Under the pieces are notes generated by a model. The model was given only the letters and a program-made list of their open reading frames with translations, searched no databases and was not told the origin of the DNA. A program made the translations under genes and the position numbers. Below are positions 1 to 8,542 of a stretch of DNA of 64,000 nucleotides, in pieces; positions within the stretch are counted from its first letter, which is position 1, and the number at the start of each line of letters is the position of its first letter. The DNA comes from Niveispirillum irakense DSM 11586 (lineage in GTDB: Bacteria > Pseudomonadota > Alphaproteobacteria > Azospirillales > Azospirillaceae), in assembly GCF_000429645.1 (NCBI RefSeq), contig NZ_KE386933.1, positions 732,517 to 796,516 on the forward strand, read 5' to 3'.

Positions 1-1
1 T

Positions 2-310
2 CGGCAGGAGCAGTCCGGGCTTGGCGAGGCGAATACGCTTCAGAGCCTTGGTGATCTGGAAAGTCTGCTTGGGCAGGTTGATGCGGCGCGGGGGTATTAT
101 CGTCAGGCCATCGCCCTGTATCGGATTGAACAGGATCCAATGGGCCTCGCCTACTCACTGGCCGATCTGGCACGCTGCCTGTCAGGGCCGCAGGAAAAGG
201 CAGGGCGGGATGCAGCACTTGCGGAGGCGGAGGGTTTTGCCCGCGCGTCCAATGTAGCAAGCGTGGTTGAGTATGTGCTGGCGGCCATTCAGGAGCTACG
301 GGCGGGGTGA
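2..310 (+). CDS. TPR-repeat protein, C-terminal part (5' end outside window)
   Basis: The frame beginning at base 2 is open to a TGA at 308-310 and gives 102 residues with no start inside the window. It contains a typical tetratricopeptide helix pair, with the run LGQVDAARGYYRQAIALYR matching the TPR pattern of small and aromatic residues. A second, weaker helix pair follows (LAYSLADLARCL). TPR domains are protein-interaction scaffolds, so nothing more specific can be said from the tail. An ATG-initiated frame at 21-257 overlaps this one but is out of phase and has no family features. Confidence 0.7.
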   Translation, partial: RQEQSGLGEANTLQSLGDLESLLGQVDAARGYYRQAIALYRIEQDPMGLAYSLADLARCLSGPQEKAGRDAALAEAEGFARASNVASVVEYVLAAIQELRAG

Positions 311-551
311 GGTAGCGGCCCATCATGACCGGAAGATGTTGCCGGGATTGGAAATTTTGGGGTGCGTTGTGTGGCCGCTTTGTTGGCCCCGTGTCAATGT
401 CAGGGTGAGTTGGTGTTGTATCCCCCCTCAGGGGCCGGGCGGCGGCATCCGCGCCCCTTCACAGGCCCCCTGCAAAACTTTCCCCCCTGCGATGGTCGCA
501 AATCGGCTATTCAAGCGGCTTGATCCGTGCTCAGCCGTCAGAAGTGTTCCC

Positions 552-2168
552 ATGCCCGCCAATATCCTTGAAGAAGAAGTCGCCAAGCGGCGCACCTTTG
601 CCATCATCGCGCACCCCGACGCGGGTAAGACGACGTTGACGGAAAAGCTGCTGCTGTTCGGTGGCGCTATCCAGATGGCGGGTGCGGTAAAGGCCCGTGG
701 CGAGCAGCGGCGCGCCCGGTCGGACTGGATGAAGGTGGAGCGGGAGCGCGGCATCTCCGTCACCGCATCGGTGATGAATTTTGATTATGCCGGGCGTACC
801 TTCAACCTGGTGGACACGCCGGGCCACGAGGATTTCTCCGAAGATACCTATCGCACGCTGACCGCCGTGGACAGCGCCGTCATGGTGATCGACGCCGCCA
901 AGGGTATCGAGGCACAGACGCGCAAGCTGTTTGAAGTGTGCCGCATGCGCGACGTGCCGATCATTACCTTCGTCAACAAGATGGACCGCGAGGCGCGCGA
1001 CCCGTTTGAGCTGATGGATGAGGTGGAGCGCGACCTGCAACTTGAGGTCACACCGGCCTCCTGGCCCATCGGCTCCGGCTCCGATTTCCGGGGTTGCTAT
1101 GATCTGATCCGCGACCGGCTGATCCTGATGGACCGCCGGTCGGGTGATGTGGCCACCGACGGCATTGAATGCCACGGTATTGACGATCCCAAGATCGACG
1201 AACTGATCCCCGCCGATCAGGCGGCCAAGCTGCGCGAAGATGTGGCGATGGTGCGGGAGCTTTGCCCGCCCTTCAACATGGAAACCTACCGCGAAGGCCA
1301 CCAGACGCCGGTATTCTTCGGGTCCGCCATCAATAATTTCGGCGTGCGTGAATTGCTGCTGGGGCTGGCCGAATATGCCCCGCCGCCGCGTCCGCAGAAG
1401 GCCGATGGCCGTGCAGTGGAGCCGGATGAAGGCAAGGTTACGGGCTTCGTGTTCAAGGTCCAGGCCAATATGGACCCTAATCATCGCGACCGTATCGCCT
1501 TTTTCCGCCTCTGCTCCGGCCATTTCAAGCGCGGCACCAAGCTGAAGCATATGCGCTCGGGCAAGCTGCTGGCGGTCAATAATGCCGTACTGTTCCTGGC
1601 GCGTGACCGGGAACTGGCGGAAGATGCGTGGCCAGGCGATATTATCGGTATCCCCAACCATGGCACGCTGCGCATCGGTGACACGCTGACCGAAGGCGAG
1701 GATCTGCGCTTCACCGGCGTGCCCAGCTTCGCGCCTGAACTGTTGCAGCGCGTCCGCCTGGACGACCCGATGAAGGTGAAGCATCTGCGCAAGGCGCTGG
1801 AGCATTTCGCCGAAGAGGGCGCTTCCCAGGTATTCAAGCCCGTGGTCGGTGCCGACTGGGTGGTGGGCGTTGTCGGCCAGCTTCAGTTTGAGGTGCTGGC
1901 TGCCCGCATCGAGGCCGAATATGGCATGAAGGCCCGGTTTGAGACGGCGGGCTATGATGCCGCCCGCTGGGTGGAATGCGATGATCCGATCAAGCTGAAA
2001 GCCTTCATTGACAGCCGTCGTGCCGACATGGCCGAAGACCATGATGGCGCCCTGGTCTATCTGGCCCGCAATGGCTGGCAGTTGAACCGCGCGCAGGAGG
2101 ATTTCCCCGAAATCCGCCTGTTGAAGACGCGCGAGCAGAACAAGGGCGTGACCACGGCTGCCGCCTGA
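552..2168 (+). CDS. prfC: Peptide chain release factor 3
   Basis: This is a 538-residue translational GTPase, close to the usual length of RF3 (about 530). The G1 loop AHPDAGKTT is at residues 20-28, the G3 motif DTPGHED at 88-94 and the G4 motif NKMD near 142. An EF-Tu-like beta barrel and the RF3 C-terminal domain follow. RF3 uses GTP to eject RF1 or RF2 from the ribosome after peptide release. The frame stays open upstream to 267, but homology begins at MPANILEEEV, so 552 is preferred. No strong ribosome binding site precedes it. A good terminator lies at 2197-2236. Confidence 0.95.
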   Translation: MPANILEEEVAKRRTFAIIAHPDAGKTTLTEKLLLFGGAIQMAGAVKARGEQRRARSDWMKVERERGISVTASVMNFDYAGRTFNLVDTPGHEDFSEDTYRTLTAVDSAVMVIDAAKGIEAQTRKLFEVCRMRDVPIITFVNKMDREARDPFELMDEVERDLQLEVTPASWPIGSGSDFRGCYDLIRDRLILMDRRSGDVATDGIECHGIDDPKIDELIPADQAAKLREDVAMVRELCPPFNMETYREGHQTPVFFGSAINNFGVRELLLGLAEYAPPPRPQKADGRAVEPDEGKVTGFVFKVQANMDPNHRDRIAFFRLCSGHFKRGTKLKHMRSGKLLAVNNAVLFLARDRELAEDAWPGDIIGIPNHGTLRIGDTLTEGEDLRFTGVPSFAPELLQRVRLDDPMKVKHLRKALEHFAEEGASQVFKPVVGADWVVGVVGQLQFEVLAARIEAEYGMKARFETAGYDAARWVECDDPIKLKAFIDSRRADMAEDHDGALVYLARNGWQLNRAQEDFPEIRLLKTREQNKGVTTAAA

Positions 2169-2196
2169 CGCGCCTGTCCCTCCTGCTTCCTTTCGC

Positions 2197-2236
2197 AAAA
2201 AGCGCCGTATGACCATCTGGTTGTGCGGCGCTTTTT
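2197..2236 (+). terminator. Rho-independent terminator after prfC
   Basis: Arms AAAAAGCGCCG (2197-2207) and CGGCGCTTTTT (2226-2236) form a perfect 11-bp stem. Its 3' side ends in a T-run, and it lies 28 nt past the prfC stop. Confidence 0.85.
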
Positions 2237-2323
2237 ATTGGCACCGATGTTTCCTTCATGACAATGTTGTCAGAAATTCCGGCAACCCAAAAAGCCGGGA
2301 GGATCGAACAGGGGAGGATGCGG

Positions 2324-3592
2324 ATGGCGCTTGCCGTCTCACGTCGTGCGGCACTGGCCTTGATGGCCGGTGCGGCTGCCATGCCTTTGCCGGCCAGTGC
2401 TACCAACAATGTGCCCTGGCGCAGCCTGCTGCCGCCGCGCCCTGCTGCCGACGGTTCCATCCCCGGCTGGCGGGTGCTGGGTGGACGCGCCGGTTTTCGC
2501 CTGGAAAATGGCGAGATCATTGGCCGCTCAGTCGAGAAATCACCGAACAGCTTTCTATGCAGCGAAGCATTGTTCGGCGATTTTATCCTGGAATTTGAGG
2601 TGAAGACCGATCCCAAGCTGAATACCGGGATGATGATCCGCGCGCTGAGCCGGCCCGATTATCGCGACGGGGTGGTGCATGGCTATCAGGTGGAGGTCGA
2701 TCCCTCGGCCCGCCGCTGGAGCGGTGGGCTTTATGATGAACAGCGCCGGCTGTGGCTGGCCAGCCCGGCCCACCGGCCAGAGACCATGGAGAGCTTCCGC
2801 GCCAGCGACTGGAACCGGCTGCGGGTGGAGGCGATCGGCCCCCGTATCCGTACCTGGTTGAACGGGTTGCCGGCGGCCAATCTGGTCGATGATCTGACGC
2901 TGCGCGGCTTCTTTGGCCTGCAGGTCCATGATGTCGGCCCCGATCCGGCCAATGCCGGGCTGGAGGTGCGGTTCCGGGACATGCGTATCCTGACCGACGA
3001 TCTGGCCCGCCATGCCGCACCCATCGATGCCAGCGATGAGCAGGATTACATCGCCAACCATCTGACGGCGGAGCGCCGCGCCCTGGGCTGGCGGCTGCTC
3101 TGGGAGCCGAACCGGCAGGGCTGGCTGATGCTGAACATGCCCGGCTGGTCGGTGGAGGAGGGGTGCATCGTCGCCCGCAATGCCACCGCCGCCCCGATGA
3201 CGGCGGATAGTTTCAGCGAATTCGACCTGGAACTGGATGTGCAGATGGAGGAGGGGGCAGAGGGCCATATCGGTTATCTGGACAATGCCCGCTACCGTCT
3301 GGCCCAGGGGCCGGCAGGTCAGGGGCGTGAGGCTACCGGCACCCTCGTCTCCCGCGTCGTTGCCAGCAACCTGACCGACCCCAATCCTGACAAACCGTCG
3401 GTCAAGCCTGCCGGCCTGTGGAACCGGGTGCAGATCATGGTTCGGAAGGACCGCATCCAGCATTGGTTGAACGGGTCAAAGCTGGTGGATTACCAGCGCG
3501 ATGATTCCAATATCCCTGCCAAAGGCCGGATCAGCCTGGGCAACCGCACCGGGACCATCCGGTTCCGGTCGCTGCGGATCCGCCCGCTATGA
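2324..3592 (+). CDS. Tandem DUF1080 (3-keto-disaccharide hydrolase-like) protein with Tat-type signal
   Basis: The product is a 422-residue exported protein. An N-terminal signal with twin arginines (VSRRAALALMAGAAAMPLPASA) is followed by two concanavalin-like DUF1080 domains, roughly residues 30-220 and 245-422. Each domain carries the family pattern of a FxLEFE-type strand and a W-N-x-hydrophobic segment near its end (DWNRLRVEA, LWNRVQIMV). Characterised DUF1080 enzymes hydrolyse 3-keto-glycosides. The next two genes overlap in an operon and encode a likely 3-oxidising dehydrogenase. The start is placed at 2324 because GGGGAGG (2311-2317) lies 6 nt upstream; ATGs at 2258 and 2318 are alternatives. 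Two DUF1080 domains in one chain is uncommon. Confidence 0.8.
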   Translation: MALAVSRRAALALMAGAAAMPLPASATNNVPWRSLLPPRPAADGSIPGWRVLGGRAGFRLENGEIIGRSVEKSPNSFLCSEALFGDFILEFEVKTDPKLNTGMMIRALSRPDYRDGVVHGYQVEVDPSARRWSGGLYDEQRRLWLASPAHRPETMESFRASDWNRLRVEAIGPRIRTWLNGLPAANLVDDLTLRGFFGLQVHDVGPDPANAGLEVRFRDMRILTDDLARHAAPIDASDEQDYIANHLTAERRALGWRLLWEPNRQGWLMLNMPGWSVEEGCIVARNATAAPMTADSFSEFDLELDVQMEEGAEGHIGYLDNARYRLAQGPAGQGREATGTLVSRVVASNLTDPNPDKPSVKPAGLWNRVQIMVRKDRIQHWLNGSKLVDYQRDDSNIPAKGRISLGNRTGTIRFRSLRIRPL

Positions 3593-4131
3593 CGGCAGGA
3601 ATGGACAGGCGGCAGGCCTTATGGGCCGCCATCCGCTTGGTGGGTGGGATGGTCGCCCTGCACACGCTGCCTGCCGGCGCCTATGAGGGGACGGTCGTTC
3701 CCCCCGGTGTCGCGGGTCGCTTCTTCACGGCGGGAGAGATGGCGCTGCTGGCCGCCGTGGCGACAATCATGATCCCCGCGACGGACACGCCCAGCGCAGG
3801 GGAGGTGAATGTCCATGGCGTTGTTGACGGGCTGATGGTGGATTGGGCCGCCCCGGCGACGCAGGTGCAATTCCGCGCCGTCCTGGCAGCCATGGACAAG
3901 GTGGGTTTTACCGCCCTGAGCCCGGAGGCGCAGGCTGACTGGCTGGCACGCCGGGATGCGCAGGCCTTCGCCGGTGACGATCCGGATTATCGTCGGCTGA
4001 AGCAATTGATCTTCTACGCCTATTTCACGGCCGCAGGGGCGGACCCGGATTATGTCCGCATCCCTGGCGCCTATCATGGCGACCTGTCCCTGGCAGAGTA
4101 TCGGCATCTGGTAGCGGAGCGGCGGGAATGA
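3589..4131 (+). CDS. Gluconate 2-dehydrogenase subunit 3 family protein (LacC-like)
   Basis: This is a 180-residue small subunit of a membrane or periplasmic FAD dehydrogenase. The N-terminus MDRRQALWAAIRLVGG looks like a Tat signal. The segment FTAGEMALLAAVATIMIPATDTPSA is the hallmark start of the Gluconate_2-dh3 domain (written here only as a pattern: FTAGE...MIPATDTPSA). In this family the small subunit escorts the cofactor-bearing GMC subunit through the Tat system. It overlaps the DUF1080 gene by 4 nt (ATGA) and overlaps the GMC gene by 4 nt. An alternative start at 3601 follows GGCAGGA directly. Confidence 0.8.
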   Translation: MTAGMDRRQALWAAIRLVGGMVALHTLPAGAYEGTVVPPGVAGRFFTAGEMALLAAVATIMIPATDTPSAGEVNVHGVVDGLMVDWAAPATQVQFRAVLAAMDKVGFTALSPEAQADWLARRDAQAFAGDDPDYRRLKQLIFYAYFTAAGADPDYVRIPGAYHGDLSLAEYRHLVAERRE

Positions 4132-5834
4132 ACGGGCAATTCGATGCCATCATCATCGGCTCCGGCATCACCGGCGGCTGGGCGGCCAAGGAATTATGTG
4201 AGCGCGGCCTGAAGGTCCTGATCATCGAACGGGGCCGCAAGGTGGATCATGGCGGGCCGGAATACACGGATTTCCAGGCACCGTGGGAGATCGAGTATCG
4301 CAATCTGGTGCCGGAATCCTATGCGGTGGAAGGCTGGCAATATCTGAAGGACAAGGGTGACTGGATCTACCGGATGCAGCATCTGCAATTCTTCGCTGAT
4401 ACCAAGACCTATCCCTATTCCTATCCGCCCGATCGGCCCTTCATGTGGACGCGGGGTTATCAGCTTGGCGGGCGGTCGCTCACCTGGTGGCGCCAATCCT
4501 ATCGCTGGTCGGACACGGATTTCAGCGCCAATAAGCAGGACGGGCATGGGGTCGACTGGCCGATCCGCTATGCCGATCTCGCCCCCTGGTATGATCATGT
4601 CGAGCGGTTCGCCGGTATTTCCGGCAATCCGGACGGGCTGGCGCAGTTACCAGATGGCGTTTTTCAGCCACCTTGGGAAATGTCCTGTGCTGAGCGGTTC
4701 GTGGCGGACAATCTGCGCCGGACCCGCCCCGACCGCCCGATGATCATCGGGCGCACCGCCAATCTGACCGCACCGACAGAAGAACAGATGGCGCTGGGGC
4801 GCGGCCCCTGTCAGGCGCGGTCCCATTGCAGCCGGGGCTGTTCCTTTGGGGCCTATTTCTCCAGCCTGTCAGCCACATTGCCCGCAGCGGAGCGGACGGG
4901 CAACCTGACCATCCTCACCGACCAGATCGCCCATAGCCTGATCCATGATCCAGCCCGGGGCCGGGTCACGGGCGTGCGCACCATCCATAGCGGGACGATG
5001 GAGACGGCCACATATCAGGGGCGCATGGTCTTTCTCTGCGCGTCGGCCCTGGCCTCGGCCCAAATCCTGCTGAACTCACCATCCGCCGCCTTTCCCACCG
5101 GGCTTGCCAACCGCAGCGATGCGGTGGGGCGCCATGTCATGGACCATGTCGGGGGCGTCTGGGCAGAAGGCACGGTGCCGGGCCTCATGGACCGCTATGA
5201 ATTCGGCCGTCGCCCGAACAATATCTATATCCCGCATGATCCGAAGGGCCATGCGGCAGAGGGGTTTGTCCGTGGCTTCGGCTTCCAGGGGGCGGCAGCG
5301 CGACAGCGCCCGCTGGAAGGGGCCGGGCGGCACCCCGGCATCGGGGCCGGTGCCAAGGCAGCGGCGCAGACCTTCGGCCCCTGGCGGTTCCGTATCGACC
5401 TGTTCGGGGAGATGCTGCCCTATGCCGACAACCGGCTGACCCTGCACCCGACGGAGAAGGATCGCTGGGGCATGCCGCTGATCCATCTCGATTGCCATCT
5501 GCATGAGAATGAGCGGCGGATGATCGCTTTCGCCCAAGGGGAAGCACAGGCTTTGCTGGCGGCTGGCGGTTGCGCCGATGTCCGCGGCGGTGCCCGCTAT
5601 GACCTTCCCGTCGGCGCGAAAACGCATGAGATGGGGACGGCACGGATGGGGCACGACCCGTCCAGCTCCGTCCTGAATGGCTGGAACCAGGCCCATGACG
5701 TGCCCAACCTGTTTATCACCGATGGCGCCTGCATGGCGTCCAGCGGGACGCAGAATCCGTCCCTGACCTATATGGCACTGACGGCACGGGCCGCCGACCA
5801 TGCCGCCGGGCTGATGCGGGAAGGGGTGATCTAA
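4128..5834 (+). CDS. GMC-family FAD oxidoreductase (glucoside 3-dehydrogenase/LacA-like)
   Basis: A 568-residue flavoprotein. The Rossmann motif IIIGSGITGGWAAKEL is at residues 7-22. The C-terminal GMC domain carries the expected His (KTHEMGTARMG) and Asn (SGTQNPSLTYMALTARA). It has no signal peptide of its own, which fits co-export with the upstream Gluconate_2-dh3 subunit. In Caulobacter, LacA, LacC and a cytochrome c (LacB) oxidise lactose and other glycosides at C3. Here the first two components are linked to a DUF1080 hydrolase, so oxidation followed by cleavage of 3-keto-glycosides is the likely job. No cytochrome c gene is next to it. The substrate is not known. Confidence 0.85.
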   Translation: MNGQFDAIIIGSGITGGWAAKELCERGLKVLIIERGRKVDHGGPEYTDFQAPWEIEYRNLVPESYAVEGWQYLKDKGDWIYRMQHLQFFADTKTYPYSYPPDRPFMWTRGYQLGGRSLTWWRQSYRWSDTDFSANKQDGHGVDWPIRYADLAPWYDHVERFAGISGNPDGLAQLPDGVFQPPWEMSCAERFVADNLRRTRPDRPMIIGRTANLTAPTEEQMALGRGPCQARSHCSRGCSFGAYFSSLSATLPAAERTGNLTILTDQIAHSLIHDPARGRVTGVRTIHSGTMETATYQGRMVFLCASALASAQILLNSPSAAFPTGLANRSDAVGRHVMDHVGGVWAEGTVPGLMDRYEFGRRPNNIYIPHDPKGHAAEGFVRGFGFQGAAARQRPLEGAGRHPGIGAGAKAAAQTFGPWRFRIDLFGEMLPYADNRLTLHPTEKDRWGMPLIHLDCHLHENERRMIAFAQGEAQALLAAGGCADVRGGARYDLPVGAKTHEMGTARMGHDPSSSVLNGWNQAHDVPNLFITDGACMASSGTQNPSLTYMALTARAADHAAGLMREGVI

Positions 5835-5901
5835 CAGGGTGCGGAAAAACCATTTTGCTGCTGCGGTCGGGTTATTTTTGGCAATCTCGCGTCAAGCCCT
5901 T

Positions 5902-5924
5902 GCAAGATACCACCAGTATCTTGC
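5902..5924 (+). terminator. Stem-loop downstream of the GMC oxidoreductase operon
   Basis: Arms GCAAGATAC (5902-5910) and GTATCTTGC (5916-5924) pair perfectly around a 5-nt loop, 68 nt past the operon stop. Only a weak T-rich stretch follows (TTCGGCCTTT). It may be a terminator or a protein-binding palindrome. Confidence 0.4.
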
Positions 5925-6002
5925 TTCGGCCTTTCCTAATCTTGCCGAAAATTCCCCGCCCTCGCGACGCAAAAGCCTTTTTCCACACCCTGCTAAGCCA
6001 CC

Positions 6003-6941
6003 TCAGCAGGGCGGCTTGGGTGCCTTTTCCAGGCTCTCCAGTTCCATCTTTACGCGGAAATCGCCGTAATCGACCAGCATGGAACGGACGACCCCATTTT
6101 CCAGCAATTCCATGCTGGTCTCGTAATCGGGCAAAGCCTCGTTCGGATTGGCGGGGAAGAAGGCCAGTGACACCTGCCAGGCTTTCGCCTTCAACAGGTC
6201 GCCATCCTTCACCTTCAGGGCCGGCGGGGTGCGCATCTTGCCCAGGACTGTGTTGACCGGGCTGGGACCCTCGGCTTCCGACCCATCAAAAAGGGGGACG
6301 GAAAACAGGTTATCGCCGCTGCCCACCTGCGACAGGATGCGCATTGTGTGGGCCGATGGGAACATGGTGCCGGGCTTCAATTCCAGTTCCCGCGCTTCCG
6401 GCTTGTCGTAATAAGCCGTGCCGCCCTTGTTCCCATCCAGGGTGGCGCCACCGCTCAATTCCTCGTCCGGGTTGCCATTCACCAGCTTGCGGACGCTGAA
6501 CCGGTAGGAGGTGCCGTCCTTGGCCTCCCAGGTTGCGTAATTGGTGACGAGGTCCATCTCCTCGCCCTCGGTATAGACGAACTTGACCTGGAAGCGCTGG
6601 TCGATGGTCCAGCCATCGCAGGCATCGTTCCAGGCGAAGCTCATCTTCCCGGTCACGTCGGACACGCCGCTTTGCAGCCGGGCATGGTCCAGGCTCAGCT
6701 TGTATGTCGCCTTGTGCGGCGCCAGGGCCACGCTGCGCGCGGCGGCCATGGGCGTGACCGACACGCCCGACAGACAGGCCAGCGCCGTCAGCACGGTGAT
6801 GGCAGACCTTTTACGGGGCAAGGGGCGGGAAGAGGAGGTGGCCGATAAGGCGGGGGAATGGACAGTCACGTTCAATGTCAGCCCGGTAGCGTTCATGACG
6901 GGGGCATCTTGCGCCCGGCGGGCGGGGGCCGCAATGGACAT
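6003..6941 (-). CDS. eipB: EipB-like cell envelope integrity protein (DUF1849)
   Basis: A periplasmic beta-spiral protein of up to 312 residues. After a basic N-terminal stretch and a hydrophobic signal (SAITVLTALACLSGVSV) the mature part begins with APHKATYKLSL, the signature start of DUF1849. Brucella EipB is required for envelope integrity and has a disulfide between an internal Cys and a C-terminal Cys. Here the matching cysteines are in DACDGW and at the very last residue (KPPC-stop). The start is uncertain: ATGs at 6941 and 6896 both lack a clear ribosome binding site, and the signal starts well inside the longest version. Confidence 0.8.
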   Translation of the reverse strand: MSIAAPARRAQDAPVMNATGLTLNVTVHSPALSATSSSRPLPRKRSAITVLTALACLSGVSVTPMAAARSVALAPHKATYKLSLDHARLQSGVSDVTGKMSFAWNDACDGWTIDQRFQVKFVYTEGEEMDLVTNYATWEAKDGTSYRFSVRKLVNGNPDEELSGGATLDGNKGGTAYYDKPEARELELKPGTMFPSAHTMRILSQVGSGDNLFSVPLFDGSEAEGPSPVNTVLGKMRTPPALKVKDGDLLKAKAWQVSLAFFPANPNEALPDYETSMELLENGVVRSMLVDYGDFRVKMELESLEKAPKPPC

Positions 6942-7074
6942 TCACGGGCTTGGCCACACGATCCTTCGGCATGTTCTGCCGGAAGGGGGCAAGCATGGTC
7001 GGCAAAACCTGCCGCGGGTCGGGTTGGGTGCCGGTTTCAACCAGCTAACCCATTGTGAAACAAAAAAATTGGGA

Positions 7075-7090
7075 TTGGCACGGCCATTGC
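7075..7090 (+). promoter_or_regulatory. Sigma-54 (-24/-12) promoter of the diguanylate cyclase gene
   Basis: TTGGCACGGCCATTGC matches the sigma-54 consensus YTGGCACG-N4-TTGC at every fixed position. The GG and GC elements have the correct 10-bp gap. The predicted start of transcription is near 7102, and the diguanylate cyclase ATG is at 7131. Confidence 0.8.
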
Positions 7091-7130
7091 TTCAACCAAA
7101 GCGTGACCATTCGTTTTCCGGAGCCGGATC

Positions 7131-7820
7131 ATGCGCCCCTTCGACATCCCCCTGCCTTCCCCGCTGGTTGCGACCATGGGCAGCGGCTTGCCGTTTCCGG
7201 CCCCCCGGTCCCTGACACTGCCGGTTTCGCCGGTACAGGATGATGATCTGGACCCCGCGCTTGAGGCTCTGCGTCAGCGCCTGCGGGAGGCGGAGGCAAC
7301 CATTGCCTCACAGCGCAACCGGATCGACCATCTGGAAACCCTGACCATGACGGATGAGTTGACCGGTTTGATGAACCGGCGCGGTTTCATCCAGGCCTTC
7401 CGTCGGGAACTGGCCGCCGCCGCCCGGCGTGGTCATGGCGGTTTGCTGGTGATGGTGGACCTTAACGGGTTCAAGATGATCAATGACACCCATGGGCATC
7501 AATGTGGCGACATGTATCTGCGCCATGTCGCCCGCGCCCTGTCCGATAATGTGCGCGCGCAGGATGTTGTGGCCCGCCTGGGGGGAGACGAATTTGCCGT
7601 GCTGCTGACCCATGTCACGCCGGAACAGGGGCAGATGCGCGCCGCGGCCCTGGCAGAGCAGTTCCACGCCCTGTCCTGCCCCTGGATGATGGAGCAATTG
7701 CCGCTGCGTGCCAGCTTCGGCGCCCAGCCCTTCACGGGCGGCGACCGGGAGGATGAGGTGATCCGCCGGGCCGATGCCGCCATGTATGAGATGAAAAAGG
7801 AAGCCAAGGCCGCCCGTTGA
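7131..7820 (+). CDS. Diguanylate cyclase (GGDEF domain)
   Basis: A 229-residue cytoplasmic protein that should make cyclic di-GMP from two GTP. Residues 41-70 form a short coiled coil, which could dimerise the enzyme, and the GGDEF domain runs from 73 to the end. The active-site motif GGDEF is at 151-155 and the metal-binding Asp is in MVDLNGFK (110). The product-inhibition I-site RxxD (RAQD, 142-145) sits exactly five residues before GGDEF, so an active, feedback-controlled enzyme is expected. There is no recognisable sensor domain, so control may be mostly transcriptional through the sigma-54 promoter at 7075. GGAG at 7120-7123 is well spaced for the start. Confidence 0.92.
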   Translation: MRPFDIPLPSPLVATMGSGLPFPAPRSLTLPVSPVQDDDLDPALEALRQRLREAEATIASQRNRIDHLETLTMTDELTGLMNRRGFIQAFRRELAAAARRGHGGLLVMVDLNGFKMINDTHGHQCGDMYLRHVARALSDNVRAQDVVARLGGDEFAVLLTHVTPEQGQMRAAALAEQFHALSCPWMMEQLPLRASFGAQPFTGGDREDEVIRRADAAMYEMKKEAKAAR

Positions 7821-7832
7821 GAGCGGGCGGCC
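7808..7832. terminator. Bidirectional stem-loop between diguanylate cyclase and gmk
   Basis: GGCCGCCCG (7808-7816) and CGGGCGGCC (7824-7832) form a perfect 9-bp stem. The loop TTGAGAG contains the stop codon of the diguanylate cyclase. There is no T-run. It separates two convergent genes. Confidence 0.5.
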
Positions 7833-7838
7833 AGGCCC

Positions 7839-8489
7839 TTACTTGCCGACCTGCAGAGACCGAACAAAATCGGACATGCCCACCTGACGGCGCCGCTTCA
7901 GCCGTTCAGCCAGCAGGATGGACTGGACGGCGGCGACCGAGGTCTCCACGTCCTCATTGACGATGACATAATCATATTCCGACCAATGGCTCATCTCGTC
8001 ATTGGCCTTGGACATGCGCTGGGCGATCACTTCCGCACTGTCCTGGGCGCGGGTGGTCAGGCGGCGTTCCAGTTCGGACGCGCTGGGCGGCAGGATGAAG
8101 ATGCGGACCAGATCATCAGCGGCCGATTCTGCCAGTTGCTGCGTGCCCTGCCAGTCGATATCGAACAGCACATCGCGACCGGCACGCAGGCTCTCTTCCA
8201 CGGGACCGCGCGGGGTGCCGTAATAATTGCCGAATACCTGGGCATGCTCCAGCAACTCCCGCCGGGTGACACGGGCTTCGAATTCCGCCTTGTCGATGAA
8301 ATGGTAATCCTTACCGTCCACCTCACCCGGCCGCATCGCGCGGGTGGTGACGGATACCGACATGGAGAGATTGGCATCCAGCGCCAGCATGCGTTTGGAG
8401 ATTGTGGACTTGCCCGCACCGGAGGGGGAGGAGAGGACCAGCAGAAGGCCCCGGCGGTGGATATGACGGGACGCGGACGTGTCGGACAT
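7839..8489 (-). CDS. gmk: Guanylate kinase
   Basis: The enzyme phosphorylates GMP to GDP with ATP in the cytosol. The 216-residue product has the P-loop SSPSGAGKST at residues 20-29. The GMP-binding features TTRAMRPGEVDGKDYHF and an arginine-rich lid (RRLTTRAQDS) follow. The start at 8489 puts the P-loop at the usual distance from the N-terminus; the frame is open further upstream but without homology. It lies downstream of yicC on the same strand, an order common in proteobacteria. Confidence 0.95.
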   Translation of the reverse strand: MSDTSASRHIHRRGLLLVLSSPSGAGKSTISKRMLALDANLSMSVSVTTRAMRPGEVDGKDYHFIDKAEFEARVTRRELLEHAQVFGNYYGTPRGPVEESLRAGRDVLFDIDWQGTQQLAESAADDLVRIFILPPSASELERRLTTRAQDSAEVIAQRMSKANDEMSHWSEYDYVIVNEDVETSVAAVQSILLAERLKRRRQVGMSDFVRSLQVGK

Positions 8490-8542
8490 GATGATGGTGG
8501 CTCTGGTTTGCTGAAAAAGGAAGGGAAGGGCGGTTCGCCCGC

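Noticed and set aside
21-257. ATG-initiated frame at the left edge of the window
   Set aside because: It is out of phase with the frame from base 2 to 310, which encodes a convincing TPR tail.
531-2216. Long open frame on the minus strand (561 codons) opposite prfC
   Set aside because: It is antisense to a clear RF3 gene, has no family features, and arises from the high G+C third-position bias of prfC.
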